Shown here in pieces: positions 52,449 to 62,363 of a DNA stretch of 64,000 nucleotides. Below the pieces are notes generated by a model that was not told where the DNA came from, searched no databases, and worked only from the letters and a program-made list of their open reading frames with translations. A program made the position numbers and the translations under genes. The DNA comes from Reinekea thalattae. Lineage in GTDB: Bacteria; Pseudomonadota; Gammaproteobacteria; Pseudomonadales; Natronospirillaceae. Every line of letters begins with the position of its first letter. Within the stretch, counting starts at the first letter, position 1. The stretch spans positions 124,001 to 188,000 of the forward strand of contig NZ_VKAD01000001.1 in assembly GCF_008041945.1 (NCBI RefSeq). Direction: 5' to 3'.

Positions 52449-54779
52449 ATGCGTGAAGAGCAACAGAGTGATGGCGATGTTTCAGAGCTTTATAATTTTA
52501 GTGTTGATCGTCCAGTAGACAAGCAGCTGTTTAGAATTGATGCGCAAAAGGCATTGGCGTTAACGCTGAACAAAGGCGATCAGTTAAAGCTAGACAGCCC
52601 AGACCAAGCTCAGATTTGTGAAATTTTGGTGCTCGATGAGCAGGGCCAGTCGGTACCTGAGGCATTGAGTCAGCAAGCCGTTTCGGTGGCAGAGCAAACC
52701 TTAAAACAGCTGCAAGGCAAGGGTGCTTCGGCAAAGCAATTACAGCAACAGTTTGATGCTTGGGGGATTGAAGAATCTCATCTCAACAAGGCGTTGCAGT
52801 TTTCCGGTGAAGGCAGTGTTTTTTTAGAAGTGGCTGAGCCGGTGCGAGTTATTTTTATTGCCGCAGGCGAGGACATGCTGGTTGAGCAACATACGCCAGT
52901 CGGTGAAGTGCATCTTACCGTGCAATATGCGTCGCCGTGGAGTGAATACCTGCCGGAGCCGTTGGCAGAAGTTAAAGAAGAAATTCGTATTCCGCGCGAA
53001 ACCGCACGCAGCTACGAAGTTAAAGCCGGTGAGTGGATCCAAATTATCGATGTTTCTGGTAAGCAGTGTTCCGACTTTCTGGCCTTTGATCGTGCCGAGT
53101 TAGTTGCCGGTAACGAGCTGGGTTTAGACTCAACCGCGACTCGCTCGGTTATGTCTAGATCAACGCCACAGCCTGGCTTGTTTTCACGATTTTTAGCCAG
53201 CGACATGCAGAGTATGGTTGAGGTTGTGCAAGATACCGTTGGCCGTCACGACAGCTTTTTAATGGCCTGCAATCCAAAATATTACGAAGACAGTGGTTAT
53301 TTTGGCCACAAGAGTTGCACCGATAATTTTAATCGCGTGTTGTCCTTTTACGACATTGCACCGCGCGCCGCTTGGCCTGCGATTAATTTCTTTTTTAACA
53401 CCGGTGTAGAGCCTTGTGGCACCGTCTTTATGGATGAACCTTGGTCTCGTGCTGGCGACTATGTCTTGCTGCGAGCAACGCGAGATCTTGTCTGTGCATC
53501 GTCCGCTTGCCCTGATGATATCGACCCTGCCAATGGTTGGAATCCTACCGATATTCATGTCCGTATTTATGACGCAGAAAACGAATTTCCTCGTGCCAGT
53601 GCGCATCGACTTTTACCTGAGGAGTTGCCTCGAATGACTAAGACCACCGGTTTCCATAAGCCGATTTCTGAAATGACTAAGCAGTTGAGCGAATATCGAG
53701 GCTACTGGGTTGCATCGGAATACGAAGGCTGGGGCGCAAAAGCAGAATATTTAGCCTGCCGTGAACGCGTTGCCATGATTGATCTTTCGCCACTAAGAAA
53801 GTTTGAAGTAACTGGGCCAGATGCCGAAGCCTTTTTGCAATATGTGCTGACTCGTAACGTGCGGCGGTTGGCGATTGGTGAAATCGCTTACTCTGCAATT
53901 TGCTTTGATACCGGCGGCATGATCGATGACGGTACGGTTTTCCGTATGAACGAACAAGCCTTTCGCTGGGTTTGTGGCGACCCTTACACCGGTATTTGGA
54001 TGCGCAATAAAGCGCGCGAAAAAAACTACCGCGTCAATATCCGAAACTCAACCGACCAGCTGCATAACGTAGCCGTTCAAGGCCCAGAAAGCCGTAACTT
54101 ATTGCGCGAAATTATTTGGTCGGCAGAATGCCAGCCTAGTATGGACAGCCTAGCCTGGTTCCATTTTTTGATTGGCCGAATCGGTGGTCCAGAAGGTATT
54201 CCGGTTATGGTTTCACGAACTGGCTACACCGGCGAGTTGGGGTTTGAAGTCTGGTGTCACCCTGATGAAGCAGAGCTCGTTTGGGCTGCAATTTGGAGCG
54301 CGGGCGAAAAATATGGCATTGCGCCGCTCGGTTTTGATGCACTCGATATGTTGCGAATTGAAGCCGGATTAATTTTTGCTGAGCATGAATTCTGCGCCGA
54401 AACCAATCCTTTTGAAGCTGGAATTGGTTTTACCGTGCCGTTAAAAACAAAGGAAGATGAGTTTGTAGGTCGTCAGGCAATCGCGCGTCAGGCGCCAGAA
54501 AGCCGCAAAAAATTAGTCGGTCTTATTTTAGATCAGGATGAGCCAGCAGAGCATGGTGATCAGGTTTTTCAGGGCCGTTATCCGGTTGGAATTATCACCA
54601 GTGCAACGCCTTCGCCATTACTCGGCAAACAAATTGCATTATGTCGAGTCGCCCCTGAATTTGCGCAGGCGGGGACTGAACTAGAAGTAGGGAAGTTAGA
54701 TGGCCATCAAAAACGGCTGTCAGCAACGGTAACTACGTTGCCATTTTACGACCCAGACAGAACCCGAGTTCGTTCTTAA
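52449..54779 (+). CDS. tdm: Trimethylamine N-oxide demethylase (DUF1989-GcvT fusion)
   Basis: 776 residues. After an N-terminal region (1-170) comes a DUF1989 domain (about 175-385) with cysteines in 'GKQCSDFLAF', 'GHKSCTDNFN', 'VEPCGTVFMD' and 'CASSACPDD' able to bind metal. A C-terminal GcvT-type tetrahydrofolate-binding domain (about 415-770, 'YLACRERVAMIDLSPLRKFEVTGPDAEAFLQYVLTRNV', 'GYTGELGFEVWC') follows. This two-part architecture defines Tdm, which splits TMAO to dimethylamine and formaldehyde and can pass the one-carbon unit to folate. It is not a glycine-cleavage T protein: no gcvH or gcvP is near. It is the first gene of the plus-strand run and carries its own activator-like site upstream. 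Confidence 0.94.
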   Translation: MREEQQSDGDVSELYNFSVDRPVDKQLFRIDAQKALALTLNKGDQLKLDSPDQAQICEILVLDEQGQSVPEALSQQAVSVAEQTLKQLQGKGASAKQLQQQFDAWGIEESHLNKALQFSGEGSVFLEVAEPVRVIFIAAGEDMLVEQHTPVGEVHLTVQYASPWSEYLPEPLAEVKEEIRIPRETARSYEVKAGEWIQIIDVSGKQCSDFLAFDRAELVAGNELGLDSTATRSVMSRSTPQPGLFSRFLASDMQSMVEVVQDTVGRHDSFLMACNPKYYEDSGYFGHKSCTDNFNRVLSFYDIAPRAAWPAINFFFNTGVEPCGTVFMDEPWSRAGDYVLLRATRDLVCASSACPDDIDPANGWNPTDIHVRIYDAENEFPRASAHRLLPEELPRMTKTTGFHKPISEMTKQLSEYRGYWVASEYEGWGAKAEYLACRERVAMIDLSPLRKFEVTGPDAEAFLQYVLTRNVRRLAIGEIAYSAICFDTGGMIDDGTVFRMNEQAFRWVCGDPYTGIWMRNKAREKNYRVNIRNSTDQLHNVAVQGPESRNLLREIIWSAECQPSMDSLAWFHFLIGRIGGPEGIPVMVSRTGYTGELGFEVWCHPDEAELVWAAIWSAGEKYGIAPLGFDALDMLRIEAGLIFAEHEFCAETNPFEAGIGFTVPLKTKEDEFVGRQAIARQAPESRKKLVGLILDQDEPAEHGDQVFQGRYPVGIITSATPSPLLGKQIALCRVAPEFAQAGTELEVGKLDGHQKRLSATVTTLPFYDPDRTRVRS

Positions 54780-54799
54780 AACTAGGCCTTGGCCTAGTT
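54780..54799. terminator. Perfect inverted repeat after tdm
   Basis: AACTAGGCC-TT-GGCCTAGTT directly follows the tdm stop. There is no T-run after it, so it may be a weak terminator or an mRNA-stabilising hairpin before the cupin gene. Confidence 0.6.
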
Positions 54800-54907
54800 G
54801 AGAAAGATCCGTTCGTTAAAATTCTTTTAGTATTTACCTAGCCTAATTATTAACAGAATTTTTTAGCGAATTGTTAACAAGCCAAATAAACCAGAAGGGG
54901 AAAATCA

Positions 54908-55267
54908 ATGGCTGAAGCAATGACGTACTATGAGAAAGCAGTAAAAACAGATCTACCAACAATGGGAGTTCCCGGTGTTAATGCATTTTTAGGTGACATT
55001 GCGGTCTCTAAAGATGAGGATAAAACCATTGTTGCTGGTTTTTATCGAATGGAAAAATCAGACGAGCCATTGGTTTATGAATATCATTATCACGAAATGA
55101 AAATTATCGTTGAAGGTGAAATGATTATTTCAGATGCAGCAGGCAATGAAGTTCACGCGACAGCTGGCGATGTATTTTATTTTCCGAAAGGCAGTGTTAT
55201 TACCTTTCAATCGCCGAATTATGGTATTGGATTCTTTTGTGGCCAGCGTAAAGAAGGCGAAGCCTAA
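54908..55267 (+). CDS. Small cytoplasmic cupin (EutQ-like)
   Basis: 119 residues, a single cupin domain. 'VYEYHYHEMKIIVEGEMIISDAAGNEVHATAGDVFYFPKGSVITFQSPNYGIGFFCGQ' gives H-x-H-E...-type ligands and resembles EutQ-like cupins. AGAAGGGG precedes the ATG. It lies between tdm and amt, so a role in methylamine or formaldehyde metabolism is likely, but the reaction is unknown. There is no signal peptide. Confidence 0.82.
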   Translation: MAEAMTYYEKAVKTDLPTMGVPGVNAFLGDIAVSKDEDKTIVAGFYRMEKSDEPLVYEYHYHEMKIIVEGEMIISDAAGNEVHATAGDVFYFPKGSVITFQSPNYGIGFFCGQRKEGEA

Positions 55268-55397
55268 GCTTCACTAATTTAAGCCGGTAAAAACTTATTA
55301 CTACAAAGTTTTCTTTTAATTAAGAAACAAAAAAAGCAATCACATGTATTAGCCATTAATAACTTAAATCTGTTTTAGAGCAGTTGGAGAGAGTCAA

Positions 55398-56711
55398 ATG
55401 GATCAAACTGAAGTTGCAACAACACTAGCGAGCCTACAGGCTCAGTTAGACATGACAGGCATTATCAATATGGAAGTTTTTTATTGGTGGTGTACTGGCC
55501 TTATGGTGATCATTCACGCAGGTTTCTTGGCCTACGAAATGGGTGCATCTCGGCTAAAAAATGCATTGGCATCGGGTGTTAAAAACATTCTTGCTTTTGC
55601 CTTTATTATTCCTACCTTCTTCTTTTTTGGTTGGTGGATTTACCTTGCGATGTACAACGGATTTGTTCCAGATTTCGCAGCGGCAGCAGCCGGTTTGCCT
55701 TGGTCACAATATATGGGGCCAAACCTAACCGATAATGCCAGCGGTATTTTCTGGGGTGCATTCGTACTGTTTGCAGCAACAACCGCTTCGATTTTCTCGG
55801 GCGCTGTTATCGAACGTATCCGCATGAGTTCATTCATTGTACTGGCCATTCTTTTGGGCTCGGTTGTATGGATTCTTGGCGCATCTTGGGGCTGGCACCC
55901 AACCGGTTGGTTAACCGTTAAATGGGGCTTCCATGACTTTGGTGCTGCTGGTGCGGTACACATGGTTGCAGGCTTCTTCGCACTGGGTGTAACGATCAAC
56001 CTAGGCGCACGTTTAGGTCGCTTTGCTCCAGATGGCACGCCAGTGGATATCAAAGGCCACAGCATGCCAATGACGATCATCGGTCTTATGCTTATTATCG
56101 TTGGTTTCTTCGGCTTCCTAGGCGGCTGTATTATTTATGCAGGCAACGCTCAGTGGACGACCATCTTCGGTACGCCAGTAACGCTATCTGCTATTAGCTT
56201 CAATACCTTGATGGCATTCTCTGGCGGCATCATCGGTGCTTACTTCGTAACTCGTCAGCCATTCTGGATGATGTCTGGTGCGCTAGCCGGTATTTTCTCA
56301 GCAGCGCCAGGCTTAGACCTTTACTACCCACCATTGGCTTTCCTAATGGGTATCACTGGCGGTATCGTCACTCCATTGGTTGATAAGTTCATTACCAGCA
56401 AGTTCAAGTTGGACGATGCTGTTGGTGCTTTCGCAGTACACGGTGTCGGTGGCCTAATTGGTATCGTCGGTCTTGGTATCTTCAGCGGCTTCCCGAACGT
56501 TATCGAAGGTGCACCAAACATTACCTTCTTCGGTCAGTTAGCCAGTGCTGTTGTTATGGCGCTACTGGGCTTTATTCCTGGCTTTGTTGTGTCTTTCTTT
56601 ATGGCCAAAGCGGGCGCATTACGCGTACCACCAAAAGCCGAAGAAATGGGTCTGGATATCGTCGAAGTACCACTCGTCGCGTACCCAGAATCTGTACCTG
56701 CTTCTAAATAA
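55398..56711 (+). CDS. amt: Ammonium/methylammonium transporter (Amt family, divergent)
   Basis: 437 residues with about 11 membrane helices. The pore histidines are present, in 'FGAAGAVHMVAGFFALG' and 'FAVHGVGGLIGIVGLG', and the signature 'SIFSGAVIERIRMSSFIVLA' is a variant of the family's. Several conserved positions differ from AmtB (for example the 'GGTVVHINAG' block is 'AAGAVHMVAG'). No glnK is adjacent, unlike most amt genes; instead a 55-residue membrane protein follows. Location among TMA genes suggests uptake or recapture of ammonium or methylated ammonium. Substrate preference is inference. Confidence 0.92.
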   Translation: MDQTEVATTLASLQAQLDMTGIINMEVFYWWCTGLMVIIHAGFLAYEMGASRLKNALASGVKNILAFAFIIPTFFFFGWWIYLAMYNGFVPDFAAAAAGLPWSQYMGPNLTDNASGIFWGAFVLFAATTASIFSGAVIERIRMSSFIVLAILLGSVVWILGASWGWHPTGWLTVKWGFHDFGAAGAVHMVAGFFALGVTINLGARLGRFAPDGTPVDIKGHSMPMTIIGLMLIIVGFFGFLGGCIIYAGNAQWTTIFGTPVTLSAISFNTLMAFSGGIIGAYFVTRQPFWMMSGALAGIFSAAPGLDLYYPPLAFLMGITGGIVTPLVDKFITSKFKLDDAVGAFAVHGVGGLIGIVGLGIFSGFPNVIEGAPNITFFGQLASAVVMALLGFIPGFVVSFFMAKAGALRVPPKAEEMGLDIVEVPLVAYPESVPASK

Positions 56712-56758
56712 GTTACCATTTCAATCAATACTGCCAAGTGCAGTAAAAGGAGAACAGT

Positions 56759-56926
56759 ATGAATGCAAGTCCAATTACCAGCTGGGATGGCGCTGAAGCT
56801 TACTTCACGTTCGCTGACAGTCCTGTAGCTATGGGGATTATCTTAGTACTCTCTGTTGTTGTAACCGTTGGTGCCATTGTTGCCTCGGTTAAACATGAAA
56901 ACGACACCTATATTGATTATCAATAA
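56759..56926 (+). CDS. 55-residue single-span membrane protein following amt
   Basis: MNASPITSWDGAEAYFTFADS, then a hydrophobic helix 'PVAMGIILVLSVVVTVGAIVASV' (about 22-44) and the tail K-H-E-N-D-T-Y-I-D-Y-Q. AAAGGAGAA lies about eight bases before the ATG. It starts 47 bp after the amt stop, with a strong terminator behind it, so it is cotranscribed with amt. Not recognised as a named family; the position suggests a small partner or regulator of the channel in place of GlnK. Confidence 0.78.
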   Translation: MNASPITSWDGAEAYFTFADSPVAMGIILVLSVVVTVGAIVASVKHENDTYIDYQ

Positions 56927-57006
56927 GACGGCTATCAATAAGATGTTAGTTACCCCAAGGTAACTCGTTGTAACATCTTTGCCGCTTGCGGCAGTCGTTA
57001 AAATAA

Positions 57007-57040
57007 AAGCCAGTAATCCTTTGGATTACTGGCTTTTTTT
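57007..57040 (+). terminator. Terminator of the tdm-amt run
   Basis: A 13-bp perfect stem AAGCCAGTAATCC / GGATTACTGGCTT with loop TTT, followed by a T-run. Confidence 0.95.
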
Positions 57041-57150
57041 ATGCTGACTTTTTGCGTGGATCTGCATTTTATAAATAAATTTATTTTGCCCTAAGCAGTC
57101 CGTGTTTTTTTTGTATCCAACCTTGACCTCAATGCTTACCCCCATCGGGG

Positions 57151-57194
57151 TACTCCTTCTAAGGGATTGTTTAAATGGCTGTTAAAAATACTAT
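57151..57194 (+). promoter_or_regulatory. Candidate NarL-type site and promoter of the dimethylamine monooxygenase operon
   Basis: TACTCCTTCTAAGGGATT (57151-57168), preceded by GGGG, matches the consensus shared with tmm and tdm; TACTCCT fits the NarL heptamer TACYYMT. TTGTTT (57167-57172) and TACTAT (57189-57194) lie 16 bp apart. The site centre would be about 41 bp before the expected start point, the class II activator position. Confidence 0.65.
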
Positions 57195-57273
57195 TTAACC
57201 TATGTTTTGTGATTTAAGTTTTTGTTTGGGCATATCGCCCTAATTGAGCTGTCGTTAAATAGAGGAGGGCATT

Positions 57274-57804
57274 ATGCAGTCAGACATCTTACCCGAGGTT
57301 GTCAGCAAGCCAGTTTATCGCTCTGTGGTAAAGCACCCTCGTGCTCAGCATCATCTGTTTGTCAGTAACGAACCGTTAACCGGCGCGGCTGAGTCGATTT
57401 TTAACAGCTGCGCGGAAGGTGAGCGCAGCCTCATTGTGGTAGCCGACAGTCAAAATTTGGCAGCCAATGTTGCTGAATTAGTATCCGAATTACCACTGGC
57501 AAGCTGCCTTTATTTAGCTGGTGAAGAATCCTTTATGTGGGTCGTTGCTGAATTGTTTTTTGCCGAGGGCTTACGCGAAGATCAGCTGCAGTTTTTTAAA
57601 CCGACTAGCCAAGGCCGCGCCATTTTTTGTTGCCACTGTTATCAGGTAACGCAAGGCGTAACACACAGCCCTTCGGCGTGCGCTGGTTGTGGTCGTTTGT
57701 TATTAGTGACTGATCATTTTTCGCGTAAAAATGCTTCTTATTTTGCCTACCAAGCCAATGCCGAAGATCCGCAGGATATTCCTAAAACGGAGAAGTTAAG
57801 CTGA
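57274..57804 (+). CDS. Dimethylamine monooxygenase small subunit, DmmA-like
   Basis: 176 residues. An alpha/beta N-terminal part (about 25-110) and a C-terminal zinc-ribbon-like site 'AIFCCHCYQVTQGVTHSPSACAGCGRLLLVTDHFSRK' resemble the DmmA-type family linked to dimethylamine monooxygenase. AGGAGGGC precedes the ATG. The stop TGA overlaps the ATG of the reductase gene (TGATG), so synthesis is coupled. With the next two genes it should convert dimethylamine to methylamine and formaldehyde. Letter assignment within dmmDABC is uncertain, so no symbol is given. Confidence 0.84.
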   Translation: MQSDILPEVVSKPVYRSVVKHPRAQHHLFVSNEPLTGAAESIFNSCAEGERSLIVVADSQNLAANVAELVSELPLASCLYLAGEESFMWVVAELFFAEGLREDQLQFFKPTSQGRAIFCCHCYQVTQGVTHSPSACAGCGRLLLVTDHFSRKNASYFAYQANAEDPQDIPKTEKLS

Positions 57805-58754
57805 TGAGTGCTGATCAAATCCTTGTTGAAGTGACCTCGGTGGTCGATGTTTCGCCGTCGATTCGAGAATTTACGTTAAGCCCGGTTAACGCCGAATTTT
57901 ATCCGTTTTCTCCTGGCTCTCACGTGGTTGTTGAAATGCCCGCAGCAAAGAAGACGATCAAGAATGCCTATTCTCTGTTGAGCGACCCACTGGATACCGC
58001 TGTTTATAAAATAGCCGTGCGTTTGCAAGAACAGTCACGTGGTGGTTCGGTTTATATGCACCAGCAGGTGACGCCGGGTGATCAATTAAAAATCTCACCG
58101 CCAGCCAATTTATTTGCGCCACAGTGGCAAGCTAAAAAACATATATTGATTGCCGGCGGTGTCGGTATTACGCCCTTTATGTCCTACTTGCCTGAGCTGG
58201 AACGACGCCTAGCCGATTACGAATTACATTATTTGTATCGTAGCGACTTTACCGGCGCTTACCGAAAAGAATTGGCCGAGCAATTGGGCGAGCGTTTTTT
58301 CGATTACGATTCTAGCCAGAGTCAACGCTGTGATCTGGCGCAGATTATGTCTGATCGCACGGTAGGTACGCACTTTTATATTTGTGGCCCAGAAGTATTG
58401 ATCGACAGTGTCAAGGCGCAAGCAGAAGCCTTTGGTATTCCTGCCAGTGTGATTCATTACGAAGAGTTTGCCGCACCTGCACCAGGTGAACCTTTTGAAG
58501 TGGAATTGAAAAAAACCGGTCAAGTTGTCTCGGTTAGTTCTGATGAAAGCATGTTAGAAGCCTTAGAGGCGGCGAATGTTGATATTCCTAATTTATGTCG
58601 CGGCGGCGTTTGCGGCCAGTGTGTTTGCCAAGTTGCCGACGGCGATATTGAACATCGCGACAACTTTTTATCGGAATCAGAAAAACAGGCGGGCACTGCT
58701 GTGATGCCATGTGTGTCCCGTGCCAAGAGTGATCGATTGGTCTTGGATATTTAA
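57804..58754 (+). CDS. Dimethylamine monooxygenase reductase subunit (FAD/FMN + 2Fe-2S)
   Basis: 316 residues. A flavin-binding barrel (about 1-105, 'NAYSLLSDPLDTAVYKIAVRLQEQSRGGSVYMH'), an NAD(P)-binding domain (about 110-220, 'HILIAGGVGITPFMSYL', 'HFYICGPEVLIDSV') and a C-terminal plant-type ferredoxin with 'CRGGVCGQCVCQ...C' give the phthalate-dioxygenase-reductase layout. It passes electrons from NAD(P)H to the haem-type oxygenase encoded next. Coupled to the gene before it by TGATG. Confidence 0.9.
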   Translation: MSADQILVEVTSVVDVSPSIREFTLSPVNAEFYPFSPGSHVVVEMPAAKKTIKNAYSLLSDPLDTAVYKIAVRLQEQSRGGSVYMHQQVTPGDQLKISPPANLFAPQWQAKKHILIAGGVGITPFMSYLPELERRLADYELHYLYRSDFTGAYRKELAEQLGERFFDYDSSQSQRCDLAQIMSDRTVGTHFYICGPEVLIDSVKAQAEAFGIPASVIHYEEFAAPAPGEPFEVELKKTGQVVSVSSDESMLEALEAANVDIPNLCRGGVCGQCVCQVADGDIEHRDNFLSESEKQAGTAVMPCVSRAKSDRLVLDI

Positions 58755-58777
58755 GCTTTATTGTGTGGAGTAATGTT

Positions 58778-59797
58778 ATGCGATTAGCACCAAAAGAAAT
58801 TCAAACCTTCCGGGATGACTTCACCTATACCAACAGTGCCGAAGCGATACGTCGATTTCCGTTCCCGTTTCCTGAAGACGAATACCGTTACAGCGTAAAC
58901 ATCGAACCACATGAGCCTAAAGACGGCGAAGGTTCGGTGTATGAAAATTTGTTGGACATTGATGAGCATTACCTTTCAGAAATGCACGAGCGTTCGTTGG
59001 TGTTAAAAGAAATGCCGCATCGTTGTTTAGCCATGGATCATATGGAACTGGCCAGCTGGGACATGATTGAACGCTGCATGACCTCGATGGCAGAAGATTA
59101 CCCAGAGTATTTTTCACTAACCAAAGAGGGTGAACACTGGACGTGGGAAAACAAACTGCTTGGTATTAAAGACGATTTTATTTTTGCCGACAGCGACTCG
59201 CTACCGATGCCGCCGTTAGAGTATATCGGCCGACAAGTTCAGGGTGACTTTGCTCTGCTTGACCAGCGTGACGGCGATCTATTTATGGACGCCGGTATCA
59301 TTACTTGCCCTGCCGATTGGTCGTTAGCGTTTGATGCTGGAATGAGTTTTTCACAATGGCACGGACCGGTGCCGATGGCGCATAAAGAGGGTATTTTTGA
59401 CCGAGCACTAAAATACCTGACGGCAATTCCAGTAGGTAAACCGGTGCGTCGATTAAATTGGACGTTGACAGTTAATGCCCGCATGGATACCGCGCCAGAA
59501 AACTACCACGAATGGGGCCATGAACGTACCAGTGTAACGCCTGAAAATGTCGGCGAAAAAGTTTACCTGCGCGTTGAGTTACAAGTGATCGACCGTATGC
59601 CGCGCAGCAATGCATTGATGTTCAGCATCCGAACCTATCTCATGAGTCTAGAAGATATCGTGACTAACCCACAGTGGGCGCAGCGGTTACATCGCGTCAT
59701 GAAAACCTTGCCGCCAGCACTGATTGATTACAAAGGCTTGTCCCGTTACCACAGTACCGTGGTGGATTACCTTGCTCATTTCGATCAAACCAACTGA
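58778..59797 (+). CDS. DUF3445 haem-dependent oxidative N-demethylase (dimethylamine monooxygenase subunit)
   Basis: 339 residues from the ATG at 58778, with GGAG seven bases upstream; an earlier in-frame start at 58763 lacks one. 'RFPFPFPEDEYRYSVNIEPHEP' at the start and 'DLFMDAGIITCPADWSLAFDAGMSFSQWHGPVPMA' are typical of DUF3445, the haem-dependent oxidative N-demethylase family. It is expected to be the oxygen-activating subunit, releasing formaldehyde from dimethylamine. It lies 23 bp after the reductase in the same operon. Confidence 0.9.
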   Translation: MRLAPKEIQTFRDDFTYTNSAEAIRRFPFPFPEDEYRYSVNIEPHEPKDGEGSVYENLLDIDEHYLSEMHERSLVLKEMPHRCLAMDHMELASWDMIERCMTSMAEDYPEYFSLTKEGEHWTWENKLLGIKDDFIFADSDSLPMPPLEYIGRQVQGDFALLDQRDGDLFMDAGIITCPADWSLAFDAGMSFSQWHGPVPMAHKEGIFDRALKYLTAIPVGKPVRRLNWTLTVNARMDTAPENYHEWGHERTSVTPENVGEKVYLRVELQVIDRMPRSNALMFSIRTYLMSLEDIVTNPQWAQRLHRVMKTLPPALIDYKGLSRYHSTVVDYLAHFDQTN

Positions 59798-59864
59798 TTG
59801 CTAAAACCAGTTATTTGACCTAGCCAGCTAATTAATCATTGCGCTAAACGAGCCAACTTTTTAG

Positions 59865-61007
<1,143 letters not shown>

Positions 61008-61020
61008 TCGATTAAACGCA

Positions 61021-61053
61021 AAGGCTTATGAGCTGGTGAGTGCTCATAGCCTT
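61021..61053 (+). terminator. Hairpin between frmA and the formylglutathione hydrolase gene
   Basis: AAGGCTTATGAGC / GCTCATAGCCTT, with one bulged T and a loop of about eight bases. No T-run follows; likely partial termination or mRNA stabilisation. Confidence 0.5.
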
Positions 61054-61109
61054 GGCCGATAAAAACCGATTAAAGCTGCCAGCGGTACGAAGCGTAAGGA
61101 TAAAAAATC

Positions 61110-61949
61110 ATGCAACTTATCAGTAGTCAGGCTTTGTTTGCTGGCAAGTATCAACGTTATCAACACACTTCAGCGGCAACACAGTGTGACATGGTGTTTT
61201 CCATCTATTTGCCGCCAGCGGCATTGGCAGGAAAAAGTGTGCCGGTGCTGTATTGGTTGTCTGGCTTAACCTGTACCGATGAAAACTTTATGCAGAAAGC
61301 AGGGGCGCAACGTATTGCAGCAGAACTAGGCATCGCCTTAGTTGCACCAGATACGTCACCACGTGGCGAACAAGTCCCAGACGATGCTGACGCAGCTTAC
61401 GACATGGGTTTAGGCGCAGGGTTTTATTTAAATGCTACTCAGCCGCCATGGAATCAGCATTACCAGATAGAGCGTTACATTGTTGAAGAGTTGCCTGCCT
61501 GTATCGAAAGTAATTTTCCGGTGACTTCGCAAGCCAGTATTTCTGGTCACTCGATGGGTGGCCATGGCGCGTTGACATTGGCGTTAAAAAATCCGAAAAA
61601 ATTTAAATCTGTTTCTGCTTTTAGCCCAATTGTTAGTCCAATGAATTGCCCTTGGGGTGTTAAAGCATTGAGCCAATATTTAGGTGACGATCAAACAGTA
61701 TGGCAGCGTTACGATAGTTGCGCTTTGATCGAGCAGGGTGCAGAACAGTTGCCAATGCTGATTGACCAAGGCAGTGCTGATGACTTTTTAGAAGCGCAAT
61801 TAAAAACAGAGCTTTTGCTCGATACGCTAAACCGAAAAAACTATAAAGCGACAGTAAGAATGCAGCCAGACTACGATCATAGTTATTATTTTATTGCGAC
61901 CTTTATCGAAGAACACTTACGTTTTCACGCTGGTTATTTGTTGGATTAA
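61110..61949 (+). CDS. frmB: S-formylglutathione hydrolase
   Basis: 279 residues. 'VLYWLSGLTCTDENFMQKAGAQR' and 'APDTSPRGE' are family blocks, and the nucleophile serine is in 'SISGHSMGGHGALT'. The late Asp and His lie in 'LIDQGSADDFL' and 'QPDYDHSYYFIATFI'. It frees formate from S-formylglutathione, completing glutathione-dependent formaldehyde oxidation after FrmA. The symbol fghA is also used for this enzyme. Confidence 0.95.
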   Translation: MQLISSQALFAGKYQRYQHTSAATQCDMVFSIYLPPAALAGKSVPVLYWLSGLTCTDENFMQKAGAQRIAAELGIALVAPDTSPRGEQVPDDADAAYDMGLGAGFYLNATQPPWNQHYQIERYIVEELPACIESNFPVTSQASISGHSMGGHGALTLALKNPKKFKSVSAFSPIVSPMNCPWGVKALSQYLGDDQTVWQRYDSCALIEQGAEQLPMLIDQGSADDFLEAQLKTELLLDTLNRKNYKATVRMQPDYDHSYYFIATFIEEHLRFHAGYLLD

Positions 61950-62027
61950 CACCTGTTGTTAGATTAAAGCTTGTTGCTAGATTAGAACGAGATGTTATTG
62001 GGTATTAGTGAATAAGGAATCGTAGTT

Positions 62028-62345
62028 ATGGGTTGGATTTATTTAGCAATAGCAGGATTTTTTGAGTTTTTTTGGGCGATAGGTTTAAAGCAAAGTGATG
62101 GCTTTTCTAAATTTTGGCCGTCGGTAATTACAGCGGTTTTAATTGTCGCTAGTTTGTTTTTATTGTCGCTGGCGATGCGCACCATACCGATTGGTACTGC
62201 CTATGCAGTTTGGTCTGGTATAGGCGCTGCGTTGTTAGCTATTTATGGCATTACATTTTTAAATGAGTCGGCAAGTCTATTACGCATTGCCTGTATTTTG
62301 ATGATTATTGGCGGTGTTGCTGGGCTAAAATTTTTAGCCCATTAG
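62028..62345 (+). CDS. SMR-family small multidrug/guanidinium-type exporter (SugE/Gdx-like)
   Basis: 105 residues and four membrane helices. The key glutamate of SMR proteins lies in 'GFFEFFWAIGLKQSDGFSKFWPS', close to the Gdx/SugE pattern, and 'GTAYAVWSGIGAALLAIYGITFLNESAS' is the family loop. SMR proteins exchange protons for small cations. The neighbours suggest export of a methylated amine or related cation, which is inference. The gene ends 19 bp from the convergent XRE regulator gene. Confidence 0.9.
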   Translation: MGWIYLAIAGFFEFFWAIGLKQSDGFSKFWPSVITAVLIVASLFLLSLAMRTIPIGTAYAVWSGIGAALLAIYGITFLNESASLLRIACILMIIGGVAGLKFLAH

Positions 62346-62363
62346 GTTTTGTTAGTTTTTTTA

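Larger units (their letters stand above)
56927..57273. other. 347-bp intergenic region: amt terminator and dimethylamine monooxygenase promoter
   Basis: It contains a nested hairpin around GTTACC/GGTAAC (about 56945-56985), a strong terminator at 57007 and an activator-type site at 57151 with its promoter. No gene. Confidence 0.7.

Noticed and set aside
52449-54779. Glycine cleavage T protein or sarcosine/dimethylglycine dehydrogenase
   Set aside because: The GcvT domain is fused to DUF1989, no FAD-oxidase domain or gcvH/gcvP partner is present, and neighbours are TMA genes; Tdm fits better.
55268-55397. Sigma-54 promoter or NarL-type site before amt
   Set aside because: No TGGC-N9-GC pair and no match to the 18-bp motif were found.
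55640-56080. Minus-strand open frame inside amt
   Set aside because: It is antisense to conserved membrane helices of Amt and has no independent support.
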